Assembly (NCBI GenBank): GCA_964407525.1
Contig: CAYOWC010000250.1
Span: 1-7,371, forward strand
DNA from: DUZB01 sp964407525
Lineage (GTDB): Bacteria > Desulfobacterota > DSM-4660 > Desulfatiglandales > Desulfatiglandaceae
DNA length: 7,371 bases
Reading direction: 5' to 3'
Under the pieces are notes generated by a model. It made no database searches and was not told the DNA's origin. It saw nothing but the letters and a program-made list of their open reading frames with translations. Shown in pieces: positions 1 to 5,294 of the stretch. A program made the translations under genes and the position numbers. How positions within the stretch are numbered: the first letter of the stretch is position 1; the number at the start of each line of letters is the position of its first letter.

Positions 1-13
1 CATCGGTACCCAT
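1..13 (-). CDS. Start of a gene coupled to the AAA15 ATPase, probably RloB-like (partial)
   Basis: Only the first four codons are inside the window and read M-G-T-D. The ATG (13-11) shares one base with the TGA of the upstream ATPase gene (TGATG), the usual sign of translational coupling. A GAGG ribosome-binding site lies five bases upstream, inside the end of the ATPase gene. RloB-family proteins typically begin M-G-(T/S/R)-D followed by a basic stretch, and they are frequent partners of AAA15 ATPases. The family name rests on four residues plus gene order. That a gene starts here is well supported; that it is RloB is a guess. Confidence 0.45.
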
Positions 14-1284
14 CAAAACCTCAATTCTCCAGGAAACGGTAAAGCGCCATACCTGCCATATAAATAGCCTTTTTGCATAGCTTCACCTTTGCGTGGTTTA
101 TAATCCGATAGTGGATAAAGACGGGTGGCATTTTCAGCATTCTTTTCAACAAACCATACCTGATCCCGACGCATGAGGGCTTGATCCAGGACAGTGGTGT
201 CATGGGTGGTGAAAATCAATTGGCCGTTTTTGCGATTTGTTTCCGGGTTATGAAACAGATTCAGAAGGAATCTGATAAGATGGGGATGCAGGTTTGTATC
301 CAGTTCATCCACAAAGAAAACAAAACCGTTATTTAGGACGTTCAGCAATGGTCCCGCCAACGCAAAAAGTTTGCGGGTACCTGCGGACTCTTCTTCGAAT
401 TCAAGCGCCACATCTTCATCTGTATCGGAAGATGGGTGCATAAAAAATAGACTGAGCAGTTCCTTGCCATTGAACTCTTTGCTGATTTCCTCCTTTAGGT
501 TTTGTGGCATTTCAGCGGGCAAATCTTTTCTGGAAAATTCCTTTTTCTCCAAAAAGATATCTGTAATTGACAAATCCGCCGCATTCAAAAACTTGAGAAT
601 TTTCACTTTTTTCTCTTCCTCTTCACATTCACCGGCACTGAATGCTGGAAGAAGGTTTTCTCCCTGACCTATGACATGTAATTTATGGTCAAACCAGTTG
701 AATATCGGCTTAAGCTGTTTATTGTTCAACTGAATCGCGGTTGAAAGAAAAAGCGCGTTGCTACGGGTAGCCTCCTGCCAAACCTTGCGGCGACCGGTGA
801 ACTTAGGACCAAAATACCAGATATCTTTTTGGGTTTCGGGGTCGTGGTTACGTTCGAACCACTTTTGCGCTCTGCCTTCGGGATAAGCAAACAACCATTC
901 CCCGGTCACTCTTTTGGAATTGACGGCAAAACCATACTGGTAACGAATATCGTCCTGAATAAACAGGATTTCAAACTCAGAAGAATTCCGGGTGCCTTGC
1001 CGGTTAAAAAGAAACGGTTTTGTGTCGATTTTTTCGCCTTCCTGACTTTCTTTGGCAGATGATAATATAAATCTTTTCATGAAAGCAATGGCCTGAATCA
1101 GATTGCTTTTGCCTGCGGCGTTTGGGCCGTAAACAACGGCGGAGCGAAGAAGGCGGGGTAGATTTGATACGGGTGAGGCGAAAGTGTTTTTTTCCTGTAA
1201 TTCAGTAGCGGTATTTGCCGTTAGTGTCAGCACTTGAGGCGGCAGGTAAGATCGATAATTGGTGAGGCTAAATTCAATAAGCAT
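13..1284 (-). CDS. AAA15-family ATP-binding protein (COG1106-type, ABC-like ATPase), putative defence ATPase
   Basis: This is an intact 423-residue cytosolic ATPase of the ABC/SMC-like AAA15 type, predicted to bind and hydrolyse ATP and drive a partner effector. Visible motifs are an N-terminal F-x-L-x-N-Y-R-S-Y strand, Walker A G-P-N-A-A-G-K-S (about residues 53-60), a signature-like E-E-S-A-G-T-R-K-L (298-306), Walker B F-V-F-F-V-D-E-L-D with catalytic Glu at about 327, and a switch T-T-H-D with His at about 361. The C-terminus carries G-R-Y-G-A-L-P, which I recognise from AAA15 proteins paired with RloB-like genes. The start was set at 1284 rather than 1335 because GGAG lies six bases upstream and the longer reading would cover the predicted promoter. 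The downstream gene is coupled by TGATG. Such pairs are associated with abortive infection (AbiL-like), from memory. Fold and motifs are certain; the defence role is inferred. Confidence 0.9.
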   Translation of the reverse strand: MLIEFSLTNYRSYLPPQVLTLTANTATELQEKNTFASPVSNLPRLLRSAVVYGPNAAGKSNLIQAIAFMKRFILSSAKESQEGEKIDTKPFLFNRQGTRNSSEFEILFIQDDIRYQYGFAVNSKRVTGEWLFAYPEGRAQKWFERNHDPETQKDIWYFGPKFTGRRKVWQEATRSNALFLSTAIQLNNKQLKPIFNWFDHKLHVIGQGENLLPAFSAGECEEEEKKVKILKFLNAADLSITDIFLEKKEFSRKDLPAEMPQNLKEEISKEFNGKELLSLFFMHPSSDTDEDVALEFEEESAGTRKLFALAGPLLNVLNNGFVFFVDELDTNLHPHLIRFLLNLFHNPETNRKNGQLIFTTHDTTVLDQALMRRDQVWFVEKNAENATRLYPLSDYKPRKGEAMQKGYLYGRYGALPFPGELRF

Positions 1285-1314
1285 GATAAACTCCATTTTT
1301 CTAATTTGGAATCT

Positions 1315-1342
1315 ATTATTGCATGAAAAATGCAAAAATCAA
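1315..1342 (-). promoter_or_regulatory. Predicted sigma-70-type promoter for the AAA15 gene
   Basis: On the minus strand TTGATT (1342-1337) is followed after 16 bases by AATAAT (1320-1315), close to the -35/-10 consensus. The site lies about 30 bases upstream of the ATPase start, in an AT-rich stretch. Prediction by eye only. Confidence 0.45.
1319..1335. repeat. Inverted repeat TTGCAT-N5-ATGCAA inside the promoter spacer
   Basis: A perfect 6-base inverted repeat (1319-1324 and 1330-1335) is separated by GAAAA. It covers most of the spacer of the predicted ATPase promoter and overlaps the last two bases of its -10 element, a good place for a repressor operator. No regulator is encoded next to it in the window. 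It could be chance in AT-rich DNA. Confidence 0.35.
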
Positions 1343-1431
1343 GATAAAGTTACGAAATTTTATTGGAAAGTGTAAAGGGGGACGTCAGTATCTTTCAAAA
1401 AATGTTGTGCAATGTCATGGGGTCAAAACAG

Positions 1432-1668
1432 GCGGCGGCGTCAATTCCCGGCTCCCTGCGGGTCCGTGCCTGGGACTATGGCACCGGCGACTACCGGAAC
1501 CCCCCGAACATAGCCCGTTGGGCCACCGACTATCGGACCTGCGCCAAAGCCTATGAACTGGCGGGTCTGGGTCCCGATGACCTTGATCTGGTCGAATGCC
1601 ACGACGCCTTCACAATCGGTGAAATCCTGCATTATGAGGCATTGGGATTGTGTGAGCCCGGGGAGAAA
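1432..1668 (+). pseudogene. Thiolase (SCP-x/lipid-transfer type) internal fragment
   Basis: About 78 codons resemble the C-terminal half of thiolase-family acyl-CoA acyltransferases. The recognisable block runs from L-R-V-R-A-W through A-Y-E-L-A-G-L-G-P-D-D-L-D-L-V-E and then C-H-D-A-F-T-I-G-E-I-L-H-Y-E-A-L-G-L-C-E-P-G-E. The E-C-H-D-A-F-T-I segment matches the conserved (C/L)-H-D-(A/C)-F-T-x region of the SCP-x subgroup. The N-terminal half with the nucleophilic Cys and the C-terminal segment after C-E-P-G-E are missing. The open frame continues to a TAG at 1726-1728 through unrelated sequence, and upstream it merges with non-thiolase DNA without a credible start. In the intact protein this family acts in beta-oxidation or related CoA-thioester metabolism. 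The fragment cannot be functional. Confidence 0.8.
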
Positions 1669-1710
1669 GACCCCCGGCACCCGATTCGGTCGCACAAGAA
1701 CGTCGCCACA

Positions 1711-2058
1711 TTACGCCGCTTGCAATAGGAATTCAACTTTCACGGCTTCGTATGGAAAAACGATGCGCCCTTTGTCGTTGCGATCAAGGACTCCAGCGTT
1801 TAGCAATGCAGTAACATCGCCGTGAACAGCCTTAACATCGCGTCCAACGCGTCCCGCAGCTTCTCGGATTGATACAGGACCTGCTCCGCAGAGAACTTTG
1901 AGCAGTTCCCAACGTTTTACTGTTAACACTCGCCAAAGCAATTCCGGGGTTGCAAAGCTGATTCGTGGGGACTTTTGGGGTTTGCCTGTCATCCATGCAT
2001 GTGTAAATTCTACCATCGAATCAGCAGGCGTTCGTACATCAAGGGTTACGGTTTTCAT
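1711..2058 (-). CDS. COG4190/HVO_A0114-type winged-helix DNA-binding protein, TumA-like antitoxin (orphan)
   Basis: This 115-residue protein has the layout of the COG4190 family, which includes antitoxins of TumE/TumA-type pairs. An N-terminal beta segment (M-K-T-V-T-L-D-V) leads into F-x-x-x-x-x-L-W-R-V-L-T-x-K-R-W-E-L-L (about 35-53). A helix-turn-helix follows (about 62-88, V-S-I-R-E-A-A-G-R-V-G-R-D-V-K-A-V-H-G-D-V), then a wing (about 90-103, G-V-L-D-R-N-D-K-G-R-I-V-F-P). Length and ends look complete. The start ATG has only a weak GGA upstream at short spacing. In TA pairs the toxin gene normally lies just upstream; here that place is taken by the arylsulfatase pseudogene, whose stop is 22 bases before this ATG. 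The toxin appears lost or replaced, leaving a possible solitary autoregulator. Family call good; present activity unknown. Confidence 0.75.
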   Translation of the reverse strand: MKTVTLDVRTPADSMVEFTHAWMTGKPQKSPRISFATPELLWRVLTVKRWELLKVLCGAGPVSIREAAGRVGRDVKAVHGDVTALLNAGVLDRNDKGRIVFPYEAVKVEFLLQAA

Positions 2059-2080
2059 GGTTCCATCTTACTCCACGCCC

Positions 2081-3066
2081 TCAAAACTTCTTGAGTTCGG
2101 GCGCCGGGATCTTCGTGAGGTTGGGCGGCGGTGGGTTCGGATACTTCTTCAGGGTCATCTTGTATTTGTCAATCTCCTTGAACGCGGGCGTAAGGACCCA
2201 GGCGAATTGGCCGCAGACCTGAATATCCTCGTGGGGATCCATTTCGATGTTGTAGAGCGTCGGATAGGACAACGATGCGAAGGCAGAGAAGATGCCGGGC
2301 AAGCGCTGGGATCCGATGCCGGTCGGATGGACGTCGGCCATATACATGCGCCATTGCTTCCACCGCACCGCCACCAGGTCCGCGCCGATGAAGGTCAGCA
2401 GGCTCTCACGCGCGCCCCCCCCTGCTCTTGCCGAACAGCACGTCGGTCTGGTCGACGCCGTCAATGGGTCTGTCGTCCGGAATCTTGGCGCCAATGATAT
2501 TGGCGAAGGTCGGGAGGAAATCCATGATCGAGAACATGGCATACGAGGTTGTATCCGGCTTGACCTTGCCCGGCCAGCGGATGAAACAACATGTTCGGAT
2601 TGCGCCTTCGGTTGCTTCCCCCAACTCGCCACGGAATGGACCCGAATTGCCCATGTCCGGCGTCCCCTGATTTCCCAAATCGCGGATGACCTCACCTTCC
2701 GGCCCGTTGTCCGAGGCGAAGACGAGAAGCGTGTTGTTGTCGATCTCGAGGTCTTTCAGCGCTTGGAGGATCCGGCCGACGTGGTAGTCGCCTTCCATCA
2801 TTCTGTCACCATACTGGCCAATCCGCGACTTCCCCGCAAACTGCTTCGACGCCAGGTTCGGAAAATGCCCCATGGAGAATGGCAGGTAGAGGAAGAACGC
2901 CTTGCCCGGGAGCGTGTTCGTGGTACCGGGCAGGATGACCAGCGAGAAGGCCGTTGCGGATCGAGTATTGCCCGGTCATCAGCGCCGCCCTCGATGGTGT
3001 GCAGGCGGGCTCGACCAGAAACTGAGTTAAGCGTAGACCCTGGCGGGCGAGTCGATCAATGTCCGG
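2081..3066 (-). pseudogene. Arylsulfatase pseudogene (type I sulfatase; truncated, two frameshifts, internal deletion)
   Basis: Joining three reading frames recovers a type I sulfatase. The upstream piece (about 3063-2947) contains D-I-D-R-L-A-R-Q-G-L-R-L-T-Q-F and the C-T-P-S-R signature whose Cys (codon 3003-3001) becomes formylglycine in active enzymes. After a +1 shift near 2944-2949 the reading continues S-L-V-I-L-P-G-T-T-N-T-L-P-G-K and then jumps directly to A-F-F-L-Y-L-P-F-S-M-G-H-F-P-N, so the usual metal-site and linker region between them is missing. F-A-S-D-N-G-P-E-G follows. At an 8-G run (2422-2415) the frame shifts again, and the C-terminus (A-R-E-S-L-L-T-F-I-G-A-D-L-V-A-V-R-W-K-Q-W-R) continues to a natural-looking TGA at 2081. 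The N-terminus with the first metal-binding Asp pair is gone. About 327 codons remain of a family usually over 500 residues. Dead gene. Confidence 0.88.
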
Positions 3067-3435
3067 CGAGTATCTGGACCATTAGGCCATACTCGCTTCT
3101 TGCAATTAGGTGGTAGACACGGAGGTGGCGTTTCCACTATCCAAAGAATATCTCTATGTCCCATCTGAACTTGTAAATAGGAGCAATTTTCTCTGCTGAC
3201 AGGTCATGACGACTTGTTGCAACCCAGTATTTGGTTTTGTTCACCGTGTATCCCACTACTCTGACGGGTTTTTGGAACGGATTAACTCCAGGGGTACCCA
3301 ACAGAGCAATTGCATCATAGAAGATGTTGCTGTCCGGATTGATTTCATTTTTTTCTAAAAGTTTTTTCTTCGTAATGGCTTTGATGCGGCACACAAAATG
3401 TTTATCCTCTCCTTGCCACTGATCAAATCGATTAT
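3064..3435 (-). pseudogene. IS4-family transposase remnant with in-frame amber codon
   Basis: The minus strand encodes the C-terminal catalytic part of a DDE transposase: H-F-V-C-R-I-K-A near 3410-3385, then V-R-V-V-G-Y-T-V-N-K-T-K-Y-W-V-A-T-S-R, and the IS4 signature Y-(2)-R-(3)-E-(6)-K as Y-K-F-R-W-D-I-E-I-F-F-G-stop-W-K. The TAG at 3139-3137 sits exactly where relatives have Trp (F-F-G-W-W-K). Beyond it the same frame continues with R-H-L-R-V-Y-H-L-I-A-R-S and G-L-M-V-Q-I-L-A-G until about 3064, where sulfatase sequence begins. The N-terminal part with the first catalytic Asp residues is missing; the recognisable upstream end is about 3435, next to the ycaQ-like fragment on the other strand. 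No terminal inverted repeats were seen. Not functional. Confidence 0.88.
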
Positions 3436-3771
3436 GGGTCTGAGGCGCTGTTCGGCTTTGACTATCTGATGGAATGCTATGTCCCTAAGGCAAAACGTCA
3501 ATACGGCTATTTCATTCTACCCGTTTTATGGGATGGGAAACCGGTTGCACGAATGGACTGCAAAACCGAGAGAAAAAAATCACTGCTGCATATTCATCAT
3601 CTTGCACTGGAACCCTGGCTTGTAAAACCTGAAGCTTTTACCCTTGCCCTGTGTAAAGACCTTGCATCCTTCCTGCAGTTTAATAACTGTAGCAATCTCC
3701 GGTTACACAGAACCACCCCTGCCAACTTCAAACCGGAGTTGCAAACTGTAATCAACAGTTTGACGAGGTGA
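3436..3771 (+). pseudogene. C-terminal fragment of a YcaQ-type winged-helix protein/DNA glycosylase (HTH_42 family)
   Basis: About 110 codons match the C-terminal end of YcaQ-like proteins, which in E. coli act on interstrand DNA crosslinks. Recognisable blocks are A-L-F-G-F-D-Y-L-M-E-C-Y-V-P-K-A-K-R-Q-Y-G-Y-F, then I-L-P-V-L-W-D-G-K-P-V-A-R-M-D-C-K and L-H-I-H-H-L-A-L-E-P. The stop at 3769-3771 is at a natural C-terminal position. The N-terminal winged helices and catalytic region of this roughly 400-residue family are absent, replaced by the opposite-strand transposase remnant at about 3435. The ATG at 3469 has no convincing ribosome-binding site and lies inside the conserved block. The transposase junction therefore probably marks where the 5' part was lost. 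Family call firm; function lost. Confidence 0.82.
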
Positions 3772-3776
3772 AAAAC

Positions 3777-3851
3777 ATGAAATTTACGGTTCCGGAACAA
3801 CACGGATTGCACTCTGTTTATATTTTGCGCCATGCACTGAATGTTTGGTAA
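3777..3851 (+). CDS. Small 24-codon ORF just after the ycaQ-like fragment, probably a gene remnant
   Basis: An ATG five bases after the ycaQ-like stop has a good GAGGTG ribosome-binding site about six bases upstream. It opens a 24-residue reading frame beginning M-K-F-T-V-P-E-Q-H-G and ending N-V-W. I do not recognise it. The spacing and binding site suggest it was once the start of a second gene in the ycaQ-like operon, now cut short. It could be a genuine small protein, but nothing else supports that. Confidence 0.25.
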   Translation: MKFTVPEQHGLHSVYILRHALNVW

Positions 3852-4218
3852 ATGAAGTCGAAAAAAAGAGCACCCGATAGAGAGTGGTAAGTCCTACCCT
3901 TTCGGGAATAAGATGCTGGGAACCCTTTATTGCGGAAGCTTCTAAAATCATTGGGTCAGAAAACCATCCATTATGCCGTCAAATATTTGGCCTCATGAGC
4001 TTTCCTTTCAATTCGCCCCAAGGTAAATGTTATACAAAATATTGATATCTTGATGTTATTTAGACATCATGGAAGCCGTGGCCATTTATGGCTCGAATAT
4101 TGCTACAATTCAACAACAAATTCCTGCAGGATGAATTTTTCATTCATATTTTTCAAAGGGGCAATACAGACCCAGCCTCGTCTTATGAACGAACGAATAA
4201 ATAGGGTGTAAAAAAGAC
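3852..4218. other. AT-rich non-coding stretch with a nested hairpin at 3873-3906
   Basis: No coding region was recognised on either strand. At 3873-3906 CCCGA pairs with TCGGG and encloses GGTA/TACC, giving a small nested hairpin. A second weak one follows (AATAA...GGG-AA-CCC...TTATT, about 3906-3931). They might mark the end of the old ycaQ-like transcript, but no clear U-tract follows. A weak palindrome GCCATTTATGGC lies near 4082-4093. Otherwise nothing. Confidence 0.4.
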
Positions 4219-4246
4219 TAAAGTTTTTTGTCCATAAGGCCGATCT
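4219..4246 (+). promoter_or_regulatory. Sigma-28 (FliA)-like promoter upstream of the Cache gene
   Basis: TAAAGTTT (4219-4226) is identical to the enterobacterial FliA -35 consensus. After 12 bases it is followed by GCCGATCT (4239-4246), which matches GCCGATAA at six of eight positions; the consensus spacer is 11. Transcription would begin near 4253 and leave a leader of about 215 bases before the Cache-domain gene. Sigma-28 control fits a chemotaxis gene, since FliA regulons normally include chemoreceptors. Motif seen directly; use inferred. Confidence 0.6.
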
Positions 4247-4267
4247 ACCCAAATAGTTGCGCAGGGT

Positions 4268-4296
4268 CATGGCGGTTTTTTAAATCTCCCGCCATG
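4268..4296 (+). other. Perfect 8-bp hairpin in the leader of the Cache gene
   Basis: CATGGCGG (4268-4275) and CCGCCATG (4289-4296) form a perfect stem around a 13-base loop containing a T6 run. It lies about 15 bases downstream of the predicted sigma-28 start, inside the untranslated leader. A second possible stem, AGGCTG (4350-4355) with CAGCCT (4386-4391), lies further on. There is no U-tract after the first stem, so it is not an obvious terminator; it may stabilise the mRNA or bind a regulator. No known riboswitch consensus was recognised. Confidence 0.4.
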
Positions 4297-4468
4297 CCGC
4301 TGAACTCAATAAGGGAAGATCGCCGCTTGAGGCGCTGATATGACCGGATAGGCTGAAATGGTACCCGGCATTGGCCTCTTTGGAGCAGCCTCAATTTGGG
4401 CGCAAGTGCAGGTGTGCATGGTGTGAGAAAAAGAAGAATAAACCCTAAAGAGAGAAGGAGAAACAACC

Positions 4469-4975
4469 ATGACAAAAAAGGTTTTGATGGCGGTGGTATG
4501 CGGATTTATGATGCTGGGCTTTGCGTTTTCGTCTCAGGCGGCTGAGCAAACAATCGATCCGCAGCAGGTGGTGGACATCGTGAAAAAGTCCGTAAAGTTG
4601 ATCCAGGATAACGGTGAAAAGGCGGCTTTCCCGCTGCTTAGTGATCCAAAGGGCGAGTACGTGGACGGCGACCTCTACGTTTTCACCTACAATATGGATG
4701 GCACGATCATTCAACACCTGAGGCCAAAACTGGTTGGCATGAACATGATGAACGTAAAAGATAAGAAGGGTAAATGTCTCGCCTGCGATTTCGTTAGAAT
4801 AGCGAAGAATGAGGGAGCGGGATGGTCGGAGTATTATTGGCCCAAACCGTCCACCAAAGCCATTACCGTGAAAACCAGCTATATCATGAAAGTCCCGGGA
4901 AAGGACTGTTTCGTGGGGGCCGGTGTTTATGACCTCACCAAGGAAGAAGCGGAAAAGGCCGTACCAACCAAGTAA
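4469..4975 (+). CDS. Secreted single-Cache-domain protein (putative periplasmic ligand sensor)
   Basis: This 168-residue protein has a Sec signal peptide: M-T-K-K, a hydrophobic core, and a probable cut after S-S-Q-A at about residue 24. One small Cache domain follows (about 32-155), with a leading helix V-V-D-I-V-K-K-S-V-K-L-I, then F-P-L-L-S-D-P-K-G-E-Y-V-D-G-D-L-Y-V-F and D-G-T-I-I-Q-H. Further blocks are L-V-G-M-N-M-M, G-W-S-E-Y-Y-W-P-K-P and C-F-V-G-A-G-V-Y-D. There is no transmembrane helix after the signal and no effector domain, so it is probably free in the periplasm. AAGGAG lies eight bases before the ATG, which fixes the start. Unusually, it has a C-L-A-C pair (103, 106) and a third Cys (147), which could form a disulfide. 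It lies between a sigma-28-like promoter and a chemoreceptor gene; ligand capture for that receptor is inferred. Confidence 0.85.
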   Translation: MTKKVLMAVVCGFMMLGFAFSSQAAEQTIDPQQVVDIVKKSVKLIQDNGEKAAFPLLSDPKGEYVDGDLYVFTYNMDGTIIQHLRPKLVGMNMMNVKDKKGKCLACDFVRIAKNEGAGWSEYYWPKPSTKAITVKTSYIMKVPGKDCFVGAGVYDLTKEEAEKAVPTK

Positions 4976-5290
4976 CGGCTAAAAACCCGGGGATGTACAT
5001 TATGGTGCCTTTTATTTTAGAAGCAGTGCCTGGATCCGTCCTGTTTTCGGAAGTACGACATCCGCATTGACAGACGGCGGAACCGGCACGGCTTCGAGGG
5101 CGCCCGCTCCCTAGGGACATTATCTTCACACCTTGCACCCAGGCATTTGAACTATGATTTCAGGAAGGCTTTAGAAGTAATTTAAAAAGGTACGGGCTCA
5201 ATATGGAATCCTCCAGATGATGGACGTCGCACTGGAGCGGATTAACAGGTCCTCGTCCGGATGGAACCAAGATTATATCAAGGAGAACTC
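4976..5290. other. Gap between the Cache gene and the chemoreceptor gene
   Basis: This 315-base interval has no recognisable gene beyond a 25-codon leader frame at its right end. There is a weak TCCGC/GCGGA stem near 5058-5080, but no hairpin with a U-tract directly after the Cache stop and no clear sigma-28 or sigma-54 site. Readthrough from the upstream promoter therefore remains possible. Confidence 0.4.
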
Positions 5291-5294
5291 ATGA
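5217..5294 (+). CDS. Possible 25-codon leader ORF overlapping the chemoreceptor start
   Basis: A frame starting M-M-D-V-A-L-E-R-I-N and ending D-Y-I-K-E-N-S stops with a TGA that overlaps the receptor start codon (ATGA, 5291-5294). The receptor's AAGGAG site lies inside its last codons, the arrangement expected for translational coupling. The leader's own ribosome-binding site is weak and I do not recognise the sequence. It may be a coupling leader, the tail of a lost gene, or chance. Confidence 0.25.
   Translation: MMDVALERINRSSSGWNQDYIKENS

Noticed and set aside
1284..1335. Upstream start for the ATPase (17 extra residues)
   Set aside because: It has no ribosome-binding site, would overlap the predicted promoter, and the extra residues do not resemble the family N-terminus.
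1361..1431. Extension of the thiolase frame upstream to a TTG start
   Set aside because: The residues before about 1432 do not look like thiolase and the TTG lacks a convincing ribosome-binding site; the open frame is accidental.
2292..3116. Long plus-strand frame opposite the sulfatase remnant
   Set aside because: It is the antisense shadow of the GC-rich sulfatase sequence, has no recognisable domain, and the minus strand carries clear sulfatase motifs.
3873..3931. Riboswitch in the AT-rich gap
   Set aside because: The nested hairpins do not match any riboswitch consensus I know, and no gene follows for about 500 bases.
3960..4060. Short minus-strand frame ending A-H-E-A-K-Y-L-T-A
   Set aside because: Considered as a gene tail, but it is short, has no start or binding site, and matches no family I can name.
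5085..5105. Possible sigma-54 site (CGGCAC near 5089)
   Set aside because: The -24 half is imperfect and no GC dinucleotide is at the -12 spacing.
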